Source: Streptacidiphilus albus JL83
GTDB taxonomy: Bacteria > Actinomycetota > Actinomycetes > Streptomycetales > Streptomycetaceae
NCBI RefSeq assembly: GCF_000744705.1
Contig: NZ_JQML01000001.1
Span: 9,496,017 to 9,560,016, forward strand
DNA: 64,000 nucleotides
Direction: 5' to 3'
Shown piece after piece: positions 26,781 through 35,583 of this stretch; position 1 is the first letter of the stretch; the number at the start of each line of letters is the position of its first letter. Both the position numbers and the translations under genes were made by a program. Under the pieces are notes generated by a model, which saw nothing but the letters and a program-made list of their open reading frames with translations, made no database searches and was not told the origin of the DNA.

Positions 26781-27563
26781 TCAGAGCGTGCGGCGGCGGG
26801 GGAGCGGCAGGTCGAGACCGCCCGGGTCGGTGCCGCGTCGGTCGAAGGCGTCGCAGACCTCGCCGGGCAGCGGGGTCAGCCCGAGCAGGCCGGTCGCCAG
26901 GCGGGTGGTGACGGCGTGCCAGTCGGCGGCGCGCTCCAGCATCGCGTGCCGGCCGCCGGGCAGGGTGAGGACACAGACCTCGGCCCCGGCCGCCCGGGCC
27001 TCGCGGGCTGTCCGGCGCGAGGCCGCCGGCTCGGTCACCCGGTCGGCCGAGCCGTGGACCACGGCCAGCCGCCGCCCGGCCAGCTGCGTGCACGGTTCGC
27101 CCGGCGGGCACCAGGGCGCCAGCGCCACCACGCCGGTGACCGCCGGACCGCCGGCCGCCCGCAGCGCCGCCCGGCCGCCCATCGAGTGGCCCACCAGCAC
27201 CACCGGCACCGGCCCCCAGTCCGCCGCCACCTCCTCGACCGCCGCGACCGCGTCCACGGCCGCGTCGGCCCGGCCGCCGTTCCAGCCCTCGCAGCGGTAG
27301 ACGACCTCGCCGACCGCGACCCCCCGTCCGCGCGTCGCCCGTGCGAGCGCGGAGACGAACGGGAGCATCCGCAGCCTGGCCGGCGTCCAGCGCCCGGGCG
27401 GCTGGAGCCCGTGCTCCTGCCCGCCGTGCAGCACCAGGACGACCGCCCGGGGCTGCGCCCCGGCCCGGCGCCAGCGCACCCTTGCGCTGCTGCGGACGGC
27501 AGTGGCGGGCCAGGTGTCCATGGCTTCCTCTCGCACGGCGGCCGGGGCGCCGGCGGCGGTCAC
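26781..27563 (-). CDS. Alpha/beta-hydrolase
   Basis: A 260-residue alpha/beta-hydrolase. The nucleophile elbow is GHSMGG (Ser in VVLVGHSMGGRAA, around residue 126), the acid lies in the AVVHGSADRVT segment, and the catalytic His is in LPGGRHAMLERAADWH. An early VLHGGQEHG loop probably supplies the oxyanion hole. The GTG start at 27563 overlaps the stop of the small upstream gene (GTGA), so the two are co-translated. The substrate is unknown. It is convergent with aspS, 29 bp apart. Confidence 0.85.
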   Translation of the reverse strand: MTAAGAPAAVREEAMDTWPATAVRSSARVRWRRAGAQPRAVVLVLHGGQEHGLQPPGRWTPARLRMLPFVSALARATRGRGVAVGEVVYRCEGWNGGRADAAVDAVAAVEEVAADWGPVPVVLVGHSMGGRAALRAAGGPAVTGVVALAPWCPPGEPCTQLAGRRLAVVHGSADRVTEPAASRRTAREARAAGAEVCVLTLPGGRHAMLERAADWHAVTTRLATGLLGLTPLPGEVCDAFDRRGTDPGGLDLPLPRRRTL

Positions 27564-27934
27564 GTCCAGCGGTACGAGCTGACGCTGCCCCCGGCGACGG
27601 CCACCACGCCCTCGACGGTGTCCGGATCGCGCCAGACGGTGTAGTCCCCTTCGGGCAGGGGAGTGATGACGACGCAGTACACAGTACGGCCCACCAGTTG
27701 CCGGGGGCGCACGGCGGCATGGGTCCGCCGGGCGTCGTCGCCGACAGGGCTGACCTCGATCTCCTGGCCGTCCTGCTCGGGGCCGGTGTGGATGATCAGC
27801 GCGCCGGTGTCCGCGCCGATGTCCAGCACCACGCTGCCCTCCCGCGAGGGCGGGGGAAGCGGTGCGTGGGTCGACCCGGCAACGTGCGGATGGGCGTGCG
27901 GGTGCGGGTGGTCGTGGCGGGACGGCGAGGTCAT
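27560..27934 (-). CDS. Small hypothetical protein with His-rich N-terminus
   Basis: A 124-residue protein. It begins with a His/Pro-rich stretch (RHDHPHPHAHPH) that could bind metal, followed by a beta-rich domain (SVVLDIGADTGALIIHTG, GRTVYCVVITPLPEGDYTVWRD). GGAG precedes the ATG. The gene is coupled by a GTGA overlap to the downstream hydrolase. I recall similar unnamed proteins in streptomycetes but know no function. No membrane segment or signal peptide is visible. Confidence 0.7.
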   Translation of the reverse strand: MTSPSRHDHPHPHAHPHVAGSTHAPLPPPSREGSVVLDIGADTGALIIHTGPEQDGQEIEVSPVGDDARRTHAAVRPRQLVGRTVYCVVITPLPEGDYTVWRDPDTVEGVVAVAGGSVSSYRWT

Positions 27935-28049
27935 CGGGAGGACTCCAGGGGGGTGAACCGGCCGGGCCGGTGCGAGCAGCAGTGGGCGCGGTGCAGGGCC
28001 GCGCCGGAAGGTCCCGGTTCCGGGACCACCGGCGGGCCCTGGGGGAGCG

Positions 28050-29447
28050 TCAGCTCGGGTTGTAGAAGCCGTCGTAGGGCACCCCGAGGTACGGGAAGCG
28101 GTCCAGGTAGGGGTTCTTCACATCGGCCGGCGTCAGCCCGTCCGTCACCTGGCCGGCCGCGCCGTCCGGGGTGTAGGTCGGGTCCACCAGCGGGATGGTC
28201 ACCCCCGCGATGGCCCGCAGCTCCACCGTGACCACGTCGTCGAAGACCCGGCGGCCGTTGGGGAAGCCGGCCGCGTCACCGGCGACCAGGCCGAGGATGT
28301 CGGGCTTGTCCACGGTGGGCGGGACCGCGACGTTGAGCCGCAGCATGTCCGCCTGCACCGTGCCGGTGTAGTTCTGGAAGCCGGGGACGACGCCCTTCGG
28401 GATCCCGGTGAGCAGGATCGCCAGCAGGTCCGCGCGCGGCTTGCCGGCCTTGGTCCGCGCCTCCAGGTTGGGGAACACCCCCGGGTAGAGCGAGGGCAGC
28501 AGCGAGGCCAGCTCCGGCTTGGCCACGTAGCCGGCGAACTGGCTGTCCTCGGCCGGCGGCAGCGAGTTCCAGCGGTCCTTGCGGCTCATCGGGACCAGCA
28601 CCTCGTTGAACAGCGGGTTGCCCAGCCGGGAGACCTGGACGAACGGCCCCGACTCGTGGTCGGTGCCGGTGCGCGGCTCGATCACCCGGGCCGCGCGGCG
28701 GCTCGCCGTGGTCCACACGCCGATGGTGGCCCGCGGGTCGTCGACGTCGCCGCCGTTCCAGCCGTCGCGGGTCAGGTCGGCGATCGGCAGCTGCAGCGCC
28801 AGGCTGTGGACGTTCAGCTCGCGGGTGGTGTTCACCCCGGGCGCCGGCTTGTCGAAGAGGTGCAGGCCGAACTGGTTGTGCAGCTGCTGGAACGGGCGCA
28901 GGTTGCCCAGGTCGAAGATGGCGCCCAGGTCGACGTAGAAGCCCTCGGCACGCTGCCCGGCGAAGACCTTGCGCCCGTGGCCCAGCTGGTGCACCGCCTC
29001 GTCCGCCAGCTTCGGGTAGTCCGGGGTGGACAGCGGGCCGATGTTGCACGGCGGGCAGGGCAGGTCGGTCCCCAGCACCGTGCTGCGGCCGCGCGCCTCG
29101 ACCCGGGTGAGGGTGTAGCTCTGGTGGCGGTTCCAGTTCGGGGAGTCCAGCGAGCCGATCGGACCGGTGTTGTAGAGGAAGGTGTCGTTGTCGCGCAGCT
29201 TGGTGGTGAAGCGGAACTGGTAGCTGATGTCGGGTCGGCCGTCGCCGTCGTTGTCGATGTGGATCTCGTACAGCACGTCGTCGCCGAACTCGAAGAAGTT
29301 CGGTCCGGAGGCCGCGCCCTGGAGCGGGATGTAGTTGGCGATCAGGGTGACCTTGGTGCAGTCGTCCGGGCTGACGAACGCGTAGACGTCGGTGCTGTCC
29401 GCCACCGGGTCCTGGGAGATCTCGGGGGCTTCACGGTGCGACGACAT
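28050..29447 (-). CDS. DUF4331 family protein
   Basis: A 465-residue protein with the DUF4331 signature start MSSHREAPEISQDPVADSTDVYAFVSPDD, then NYIPLQGAASGPNFFEFGDDVLYEIHIDNDGDGRPDISYQF. The Asp/Asn-rich loop resembles a calcium-binding loop. There is no signal peptide in the frame. GAGGA lies upstream of the ATG. The family's biochemical function is not established. In many actinobacteria it sits beside a small TAT-exported protein, as it does here, which suggests a joint role. Confidence 0.9.
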   Translation of the reverse strand: MSSHREAPEISQDPVADSTDVYAFVSPDDCTKVTLIANYIPLQGAASGPNFFEFGDDVLYEIHIDNDGDGRPDISYQFRFTTKLRDNDTFLYNTGPIGSLDSPNWNRHQSYTLTRVEARGRSTVLGTDLPCPPCNIGPLSTPDYPKLADEAVHQLGHGRKVFAGQRAEGFYVDLGAIFDLGNLRPFQQLHNQFGLHLFDKPAPGVNTTRELNVHSLALQLPIADLTRDGWNGGDVDDPRATIGVWTTASRRAARVIEPRTGTDHESGPFVQVSRLGNPLFNEVLVPMSRKDRWNSLPPAEDSQFAGYVAKPELASLLPSLYPGVFPNLEARTKAGKPRADLLAILLTGIPKGVVPGFQNYTGTVQADMLRLNVAVPPTVDKPDILGLVAGDAAGFPNGRRVFDDVVTVELRAIAGVTIPLVDPTYTPDGAAGQVTDGLTPADVKNPYLDRFPYLGVPYDGFYNPS

Positions 29448-29528
29448 GGGGTAGTCCTCACTGGTGGGGGGAGCGGGGCAGGGGAGCTGGGCTGGGGAGA
29501 CGCGGGGCGGGAGCGGGACGCGGAGGGG

Positions 29529-29861
29529 TCAGCCCGCGGCCTTGCGCAGCGCGGCGGCGAGGTCGGCGTCGTGCACCTGGCGGTGTTCCTCGCCGTGGAA
29601 GATGTCCAGGGCGTCCGAGCCCGCTGCGGGCAGACGGACGATCAGCGGTTCGGCCACCGCCGCGCGCCGGTCGGGCGCGGCGGCAGCGGGCTGGGCAGCG
29701 GGCTCGGCCCGGCCGGGGGTGGCGGCCGAGGCGGCGGAAGCGTTGAGCAGCACACCTGCGGCGAGGCCGGCGGCTCCGGCCCCGGCGGCGTTGCGGATCA
29801 GGCCGCGCCGGGAGAGCGCCGACGCGGTGTCGTTCTCGGGTACGGGGGATTCGATGGCCAT
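29529..29861 (-). CDS. Small TAT-exported protein upstream of DUF4331
   Basis: A 110-residue protein with a twin-arginine signal (SRRGLIRNAAGAGAAGLAAGVLL at about residues 17-39, AxA cleavage region after it). The short mature domain of about 60 residues contains GSDALDIFHGEEHRQVHDADLAAALRKAAG. AAAGGA precedes the ATG. It lies 81 bp upstream of the DUF4331 gene on the same strand and is probably in the same operon. Function unknown; export in folded form is implied by the TAT signal. Confidence 0.75.
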   Translation of the reverse strand: MAIESPVPENDTASALSRRGLIRNAAGAGAAGLAAGVLLNASAASAATPGRAEPAAQPAAAAPDRRAAVAEPLIVRLPAAGSDALDIFHGEEHRQVHDADLAAALRKAAG

Positions 29862-30473
29862 GGACGGATCCTTTGCAGAAAGCGAAGTTGGAAGCCGGTG
29901 AGCGGAGCTGCGGGAGGAATCCCGGCGCATTCACGGCTGAGCCGACGCAGGTGCGCCGGACCGACTTGTGGCAGACGAACTGCAGCCACTCGGAAGTGAA
30001 GACCTGTCCGGCTGCGGCGTCAAGGGGACACGCGTAACGGGAGCCGGAGATCGGTGGCGCTTCAGCCATCTGCACTGGTCAAGGCGGTCATTGTGGCTTC
30101 CTGGCGACGGTGCGGAAATCTCTTCGGACGCGGACCGATCCAAAGCGCCCACGGCTCCGAACCACTGTCGGCAGAAGACTTGTGGAGGTGGCCGAGAGCC
30201 GAGCGCCGTGACGAATCGTCATTTCAATGGAGAGCACGGCCCGTATTTCGCACGGAAACAGTGTCAGGGGTCGTGGCGCTCCTGCGCGCCCAATTCCATT
30301 TGTGTGCAGAAGGTGTACCGGCCAAGGCGATCTCGGGAATCAGCCGGTGCGGCGACGGCTCGCGCGGGGTTGTCGAACCGGACCAGCAGGCCCTGCCGGC
30401 ACGCGAGTTAGGCCCGGTCCGCTCGAACTCGCGGCGCGGCAGCCCGCGATCGGCGGCGCTGGCCGACGGTGGC
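29862..30473. other. 612-bp gene-free region
   Basis: Between the ArsR-type gene end and the small TAT protein start there is no ORF with coding character on either strand. The GC content is visibly lower than in flanking genes, most clearly at 30080-30320. The promoter of the TAT/DUF4331 unit must be here. I see no strong hairpin, tRNA or repeat. It may contain a decayed gene or a non-coding RNA, but nothing supports either specifically. Confidence 0.45.
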
Positions 30474-30860
30474 TCAGTAGCGGGCGGAGGGGCCGCCGTC
30501 GGGCTCGGGGGTGTCGACCACGCCCAGCCGCAGGTGCTCGACATGGAAGATGGCCTGGTCCAGCAGTTCGGCCACATGGTGGTCGTGGAGCGCGTAGACG
30601 ATCGAGCGGCCGTGGCGTTCGCCGGTGATCAGGCCGAGGTTCTTCAGCAGCCGCAGCTGGTGCGAGCAGGCGGAGCGCTCCATCCCGGCGGCCTCGGCCA
30701 ACTCCCCGGCCGAGCAGGCGCCCTCGGCCAGGCGGGCGAGGATCAGCAGCCGGGACGGGGTGGCCAGGGCCTGGAGCATGGTGGCGACGCTGGTGCTGCC
30801 GACCGTGTCCAGCCGTTCGCGCGCGGTGGCTTGCTGCTTCGCTGCGGTTCCGTGGCCCAT
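30474..30860 (-). CDS. ArsR-family nickel/cobalt sensor, NmtR-like
   Basis: A 128-residue winged-helix repressor. The recognition helix region is SAGELAEAAGMERSACSHQLRLLKNLGLI (about 50-78). The C-terminal alpha-5 helix has D93, H95, H106 and H109 in the spacing D-x-H-x10-H-x2-H, which is the metal site described for NmtR of Mycobacterium tuberculosis. Divergently transcribed from a P1B-4 metal ATPase 97 bp away, with a TGAA-N6-TTCA operator between them. It should repress the ATPase until Ni, Co or a related metal binds. The C-terminal tail is disordered. Confidence 0.9.
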   Translation of the reverse strand: MGHGTAAKQQATARERLDTVGSTSVATMLQALATPSRLLILARLAEGACSAGELAEAAGMERSACSHQLRLLKNLGLITGERHGRSIVYALHDHHVAELLDQAIFHVEHLRLGVVDTPEPDGGPSARY

Positions 30861-30878
30861 GCGGTCATCCTACCGACG

Positions 30879-30913
30879 ATGCGTGAATGGTTGTTCAATC
30901 ATGCGTGTATGGT
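30879..30913. promoter_or_regulatory. ArsR/SmtB-type operator plus a direct repeat
   Basis: TGAA-N6-TTCA at 30884-30897 matches the core of SmtB/ArsR operators. In addition, ATGCGTGAATGGT (30879-30891) and ATGCGTGTATGGT (30901-30913) form a direct repeat with one mismatch and a 22-bp period, two DNA turns. Both lie in the short space between the sensor and the ATPase genes. Confidence 0.7.
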
Positions 30914-30957
30914 GGTCGGGTCGCCCTGTCCTGCCGCCGCGAAGGATGCCGAACGCC

Positions 30958-32943
30958 ATGTCGACGACCCTCACCGCACGCCCGGCGCCACCCGCCGCGC
31001 GCGACGTCTCCCCACCCCGGCGGCGCACCCGCCTGCTCGCGCAGCCCGAGGCGCGCTGGGCGGCGGCGGCCACCGTGCTGTTCCTGCTCGCCCTCGCGCT
31101 GCAGCTGGCCGGGGCGAGCGCCTGGGTCTGGGGCCCCCTCTACGCGCTCGGCTACGCCACCGGCGGTTGGGAGCCCGGCCTGGCCGGGCTCCGGGCGCTG
31201 CGTGAGCGGACCCTGGACGTGGACCTGCTGATGATCGTCGCGGCCCTCGGCGCCGCCGCCATCGGCCAGGTCATGGACGGCGGCCTGCTGATCGTCATCT
31301 TCGCCACCTCCGGCGCGCTGGAGGCGCTGGCCACCGCCCGGACCCAGGACTCGGTGCGGGCCCTGCTCGACCTCGCCCCGGCCACCGCCACCCGGCTCAC
31401 CGCCGACGGCGGCGAGGAGACCGTCGCCACCGGCGAACTGGGCGTCGGCGACCTGGTCCTGGTCCGCCCCGGCGAGAGGATCGGTGCGGACGGCCGGGTC
31501 CTGGACGGGAGCAGCGAGGTCGACCAGGCCACCGTCACCGGCGAGCCGCTGCCGGTGGCCAAGGCCCCCGGCGACGAGGTCTTCGCCGGAACCCTCAACG
31601 GCACCGGCGCGCTCCGGGTACGGATCGAGCGCGACCCCGCCGACTCGGTGATCGCCCGGATCGTCCAGCTGGTCGAGGAGGCGTCCGAGACCAAGGCGCC
31701 GACCCAGCTGTTCATCGAGAAGGTCGAGCAGCGCTACTCGATCGCCATGGTGATCGCCACCCTCGTGGTCTTCCTGGCCCCGGTCGCCCTCGGCGGGAAC
31801 ACCACGGCCGCCCTGCTGCGGGCGATGACCTTCATGATCGTCGCCTCGCCCTGCGCGGTGGTGCTGGCCACCATGCCGCCGCTGCTGTCCGCCATCGCCA
31901 ACGCCGGCCGGCACGGCGTCCTGGTCAAGTCGGCCGTGGTGATGGAGCAGCTCGGCCAGGTCGACGCGGTCGCCCTGGACAAGACCGGCACCCTCACCGA
32001 GGGCGCCCCGCGCGTCGCCGAGACCCGTCCGCTCGCCGGCAGCGGCCTGTCCGAGGACGACCTGCTCGCACTCGCGGCGGCGGCCGAGCACCCCAGCGAG
32101 CACCCGCTGGCCCGGGCCGTGGTCGACGCGGCCCGCGCGCGCGGACTGGAACCGGCCGAGGCCCGGGACTTCGCCTCCGCGCCGGGCATCGGGGTGACCG
32201 CCACCGTCGACGGCTCCGCCGTCGCGGTCGGCGCCCCGGCCCGGCTGCTGGGCGGCAGTGCTGACACCGAAGCCGTGGAGGCCGCCGCCGTCGCCCGGGA
32301 ACTGGAGGTGCGGGGCCGGACGGCGGTCCTGGTCGAACGCGACGGCGTCCCGGTCGGCCTGCTGGGCATCGCCGACCGGCTCCGCCCGGACGCCGCCGCC
32401 ACCGTCGCCGCGCTGACGGCGCTGACCGCCCTCCCGCCGATGCTGCTCACCGGGGACAACCCGCGCGCCGCCGCGCGACTGGCCGCCGAGGCGGGCATCC
32501 CGGCCCGGGGCGTCCGCGCCGGGCTGCTGCCGCAGGACAAGGTGGCGGAGGTCCGCCGGCTGGAGGCGGACGGCCACCGGGTGCTGGTGGTCGGCGACGG
32601 CGTCAACGACGCGCCCGCGCTGGCCGCCGCCCACGCCGGGATCGCCATGGGCCGGGCCGGCTCGGACCTGGCACTGGAGACCGCCGACGCGGTGATCGTC
32701 CGCGACGAGCTCGGCACCGTCCCCACCGTCGTCGCGCTCTCCCGCCGGGCGCGCCGGCTGGTGGTGCAGAACCTGGTGGTCGCCGCCGTGTTCGTCACCG
32801 GCCTGGTGGTCTGGGACCTGGCCGGGCGCCTGCCGCTGCCGCTGGGCGTCCTCGGCCACGAGGGCTCCACGGTCGTGGTCGGACTCAACGGGCTGCGGCT
32901 GCTGCGCGACCGCGCCTGGGAGCGGGCCGGCGCGGGCAGCTGA
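30958..32943 (+). CDS. P1B-4-type metal-exporting ATPase (CtpD/CtpJ/CoaT class)
   Basis: A 661-residue P-type ATPase without an N-terminal metal-binding domain. It has about six transmembrane segments, the actuator TGE motif (TVTGEPLPV), the phosphorylation site DKTGT (Asp341), TGDN and GDGVNDAPAL. The transmembrane metal motif is SPC (297-299) instead of CPC, and TM6 holds HEGST (634-638). SPC with HEGxT defines the P1B-4 class that exports Co, Ni or Fe. GAAGG is upstream of ATG 30958; ATG 30946 is an alternative. With the NmtR-like regulator next door it forms a metal detoxification pair. Confidence 0.93.
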   Translation: MSTTLTARPAPPAARDVSPPRRRTRLLAQPEARWAAAATVLFLLALALQLAGASAWVWGPLYALGYATGGWEPGLAGLRALRERTLDVDLLMIVAALGAAAIGQVMDGGLLIVIFATSGALEALATARTQDSVRALLDLAPATATRLTADGGEETVATGELGVGDLVLVRPGERIGADGRVLDGSSEVDQATVTGEPLPVAKAPGDEVFAGTLNGTGALRVRIERDPADSVIARIVQLVEEASETKAPTQLFIEKVEQRYSIAMVIATLVVFLAPVALGGNTTAALLRAMTFMIVASPCAVVLATMPPLLSAIANAGRHGVLVKSAVVMEQLGQVDAVALDKTGTLTEGAPRVAETRPLAGSGLSEDDLLALAAAAEHPSEHPLARAVVDAARARGLEPAEARDFASAPGIGVTATVDGSAVAVGAPARLLGGSADTEAVEAAAVARELEVRGRTAVLVERDGVPVGLLGIADRLRPDAAATVAALTALTALPPMLLTGDNPRAAARLAAEAGIPARGVRAGLLPQDKVAEVRRLEADGHRVLVVGDGVNDAPALAAAHAGIAMGRAGSDLALETADAVIVRDELGTVPTVVALSRRARRLVVQNLVVAAVFVTGLVVWDLAGRLPLPLGVLGHEGSTVVVGLNGLRLLRDRAWERAGAGS

Positions 32944-32987
32944 CCGGCTCGGCCCACGGACCGGCGCGCCGCCCGGTCCACTGTCCG

Positions 32988-33026
32988 GCCGCCACGCCCA
33001 CCGGACCACCCGGCGGGCGTGGCGGC
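32988..33026. terminator. 12-bp perfect stem after the ATPase gene
   Basis: GCCGCCACGCCC (32988-32999) pairs perfectly with GGGCGTGGCGGC (33015-33026) around a 15-nt loop. It begins 45 bp after the ATPase stop and ends 23 bp before the next start, and is probably the ATPase terminator. Confidence 0.65.
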
Positions 33027-33049
33027 CCGGGCGGCGTGACAATGACGGC

Positions 33050-33271
33050 ATGAGCGACAGTACGGAACCCGAGCCGCCGCACCATCTGGTCGAGGTCGCG
33101 CCGTTCTCCGCCGACACCCGCTACCGGCTGGTGCGGCTGATGGGCGTGGGCTGGAGCCCGATGGACGAGGAGGAGTTCGCGGCCAGGGTCCGCTCGGTCT
33201 TCGTGGACATCGACCTCAACGACCCGGAGCAGGTCCAGTGGGCGGACCGGCCGGGGGAGTGGCCCAGGTGA
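33050..33271 (+). CDS. Small conserved hypothetical protein (73 aa)
   Basis: A 73-residue acidic protein with a compact core (HHLVEVAPFSADTRYRLVRLMGVGWSPMDEEEFAARVRSVFVDIDLNDPEQVQW). No clear ribosome-binding site is seen, but it is coupled by a GTGA overlap to the downstream membrane protein. Soluble, with no signal or membrane segment. I do not recognise a named family. Confidence 0.65.
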   Translation: MSDSTEPEPPHHLVEVAPFSADTRYRLVRLMGVGWSPMDEEEFAARVRSVFVDIDLNDPEQVQWADRPGEWPR

Positions 33272-33846
33272 CCGACGCCGGCGGCCCGCCGCCGAGCGGA
33301 GAGCCGGACCGCCCGCCGACCGCTCCGCCGGTCCCGGACGCCGGTCCGGTGCCGCCGGCCGCACCGCCGGTGCCGCCGTCCCCGCCGTCCCCGCCCTCCG
33401 CGCCGCCTCCGATCGCGTCCCCGTCGGGGCCCCCGTCGGGGTTCCCGTCCGGGGCCGGCGCGGAGCGGACCTGGGACCGGAGCCATGTCATCGGGCTGGT
33501 CGCCGCCACGCTGATCGCGGTGGCCGCGATCGGCTTCGCGGTCGGGCGCAGCACCGCGCCCCGGATCGCGGTGGGCAGCGAGCCGCAGGCCCCGGTGGCG
33601 GTGGGCGACTGCACCACCGCCCAGCGTCCCGGCGGCGGTGCCAACACCTTCGTGGTGGTCGGCTGCCGGGACAGGGCCGCCCGCTACGAGGTGCTCCAGG
33701 TGTTCTCGGGCACGACCGACCAGCGGCTGTGCGACGAGGTCCCGAACGTGGAGTTCGCCCTGACGCAGCAGACGACGAAGACCTCGGCGGGCTTCGTCGT
33801 CTGCGTCGATCGGCTGGACGTGCCGGCCCGCGGCAGCCAGGAGTAG
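33268..33846 (+). CDS. Proline-rich single-pass membrane protein with extracellular Cys domain
   Basis: A 192-residue protein starting at GTG 33268, which overlaps the previous stop. Residues 1-70 are Pro/Ser-rich and cytosolic, followed by one transmembrane segment (HVIGLVAATLIAVAAIGFAVG) and an extracellular domain with four Cys (GDCTTA, VVGCRDR, RLCDEV, FVVCVD) that can form two disulfides. The pattern recalls the LppU/SCO3897-like group, with low certainty. Expressed with the 73-residue protein upstream. Function unknown. Confidence 0.7.
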   Translation: MTDAGGPPPSGEPDRPPTAPPVPDAGPVPPAAPPVPPSPPSPPSAPPPIASPSGPPSGFPSGAGAERTWDRSHVIGLVAATLIAVAAIGFAVGRSTAPRIAVGSEPQAPVAVGDCTTAQRPGGGANTFVVVGCRDRAARYEVLQVFSGTTDQRLCDEVPNVEFALTQQTTKTSAGFVVCVDRLDVPARGSQE

Positions 33847-33877
33847 CGACCCGGGCCCGCCGGCCGGGCGGTGCGGA

Positions 33878-35302
33878 TCAGACGTGCTTGCGGTGGCCCC
33901 GCTCCTGCTGCGGGAAGCGCTGGTCGGCGCCGGGCAGCGTCGGCGCCGGCAGCGTGGCGACCTCCTGCTCGGCCAGGGCCAGCTGGGCGGCGGTGGGCGG
34001 CAGCGGCGGGGCGCTCTTGCCGCGCCGGTGGAACTGGAAGGCGGAGGTCAGGTCGCCGAAGGTCTCGCGCCGCCAGTCGGTGACGTTCACCGCCGGGACG
34101 CCGGTGAAGCTCTCCAGGAACTGCAGCACCGAGGTGTGGTCGAAGGCCTCGGTGGCGACGTAGCCGCCGACCGTCCACGGGGAGACGATGATGCACGGCA
34201 CCCGGAAGCCGCCGCCGATCGGCAGGCCGCCGATGTACTCGTCCTTGGTGCCGGCCGGCGAGGTCGGCGGCACGACGTGGTCGAACAGGCCGTCGTTCTC
34301 GTCGTAGTTGAGGATGAAGACGGTCTTCGCCCACACCTCCGGGTTGGAGGCGATGGCCTCGATCTTCGAGGCGACGAAGTCCGCGCCCGCCGCCGGCAGG
34401 TAGTCCGGGTGCTCCGACTGGTAGCTGGTCGGCAGGATCCAGGACACGGCCGGGAGCCGGTCGTTGCGGGCGTCGTCCTCGAAGGTGCCGGTCGGCTGCG
34501 CCAGCATGCCCTTGTCGTAGAGCGGGTCGCCGGGCTTGGCCTGCTGGAAGGTCTCGAAGAGCGAGAGCACGTCGGTGCCGTAGTTGTCGGTCTCCTGGTA
34601 GACCTTCCAGCTCACGCCGGCCTCTTCCAGGCTCTCCGCGTAGGTCTTCCAGGTCAGCGGCGTGGGAGCGGCGTTCTGGATTATCGGGCCGCCGCCGGTG
34701 CCGGCCGGGTCTATCGAGCCGGTCATCCAGTAGAGCCGGTTCGGCCAGGTCGGGCCCTGGACCGAGCAGAAGTAGTTGTCGCAGATGGTGAAGGACTCGG
34801 CGAGGGCGAACTGGAAGGGGATGTCCTCGCGGGTGTAGTAGCCCATCACGTAGGGGCCGTTGACGCCGTCGGCGGCCCGGTGCGCGGGCAGCCACTGGTC
34901 CATCTTGCCGTCGTTCCAGGCCTCGTGCTGGACCGACCAGGCGTGGCTGGTGGAGGGGATGGCCTGGGCGCTGGTGGTGCTGGTGTTCAGGTGGAACGGC
35001 AGGGTGTAGCCGTCCGGGTTGACCGCGTCGGGCTGGTAGAAGACGGAGCGTCCGGTGTCCAGCCGCAGGGCGTGCGGGTCGTTGAAGCCGCGGACGCCGG
35101 ACAGGGTGCCGAAGTAGTGGTCGAACGAGCGGTTCTCCTGCATCAGCAGGACCACGTGCTCGATGTCCGCCATCGAGCCGCGCTTGGGCACTCCGGCCGC
35201 CACGGCCTGCTGGACGCTGGCCGGCAGCAGTGACAGCGCTGCCGCTCCGCCGGCCACGCCGGCCGTCGAACCGAGCAGCCGGCGTCGGGTCATTCCGGAC
35301 AT
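33878..35302 (-). CDS. Phospholipase C/phosphoesterase family enzyme, TAT-exported
   Basis: A 474-residue secreted enzyme. It starts with a TAT signal (MTRRRLLGSTAGVAGGAAALSLL), then the phosphoesterase core with ADIEHVVLLMQENRSFDHYFGTLSGVRGF, where the Glu, Asn and His bind metal in the family. GPTWPNRLYWMTGS (catalytic Thr region), LNYDENDGLFDHVVPP and a late EAFDHTSVLQFLESFTG complete the site. GGGGAG precedes the ATG. It is much shorter than the roughly 690-residue phosphocholine-specific enzymes and lacks their C-terminal repeats, so it could be an acid phosphatase-like member. It probably hydrolyses phospholipids or phosphate esters outside the cell. Confidence 0.88.
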   Translation of the reverse strand: MSGMTRRRLLGSTAGVAGGAAALSLLPASVQQAVAAGVPKRGSMADIEHVVLLMQENRSFDHYFGTLSGVRGFNDPHALRLDTGRSVFYQPDAVNPDGYTLPFHLNTSTTSAQAIPSTSHAWSVQHEAWNDGKMDQWLPAHRAADGVNGPYVMGYYTREDIPFQFALAESFTICDNYFCSVQGPTWPNRLYWMTGSIDPAGTGGGPIIQNAAPTPLTWKTYAESLEEAGVSWKVYQETDNYGTDVLSLFETFQQAKPGDPLYDKGMLAQPTGTFEDDARNDRLPAVSWILPTSYQSEHPDYLPAAGADFVASKIEAIASNPEVWAKTVFILNYDENDGLFDHVVPPTSPAGTKDEYIGGLPIGGGFRVPCIIVSPWTVGGYVATEAFDHTSVLQFLESFTGVPAVNVTDWRRETFGDLTSAFQFHRRGKSAPPLPPTAAQLALAEQEVATLPAPTLPGADQRFPQQERGHRKHV

Positions 35303-35583
35303 GTATGTCTCCCCATCTGTCGTACCTCAGTTGGTACTTGAGCTACTTGAGGTGTTCGAGGTAAGGCCGTCCAAGGCCGAGGAAGACTCTGGCGCAGGGG
35401 GGAGCCCGGGTGCGGGAGGCTGTTGGTGAACAGATGGATAATGTCAGGGACGCGGCAGAACCGGAGCGCGTCCTCCTGCGTCTGCGGCGCGCCGGTCGAC
35501 TATGCTGCCTCTCCGGGCACGGCAAGCGCGGAGACCTCCGCGGCGTGACTCCCCGCCACCGTCCCGACCAGCTCTGGTACCAA

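Noticed and set aside
29968-30411. 148-codon + strand ORF in the gene-free region
   Set aside because: No ribosome-binding site, no domain, and codon use unlike neighbouring genes.
35322-35337. GTACC-N6-GGTAC dyad upstream of the phospholipase gene
   Set aside because: Arms of only five bases; does not match the Pho box direct-repeat pattern expected for phosphate control.
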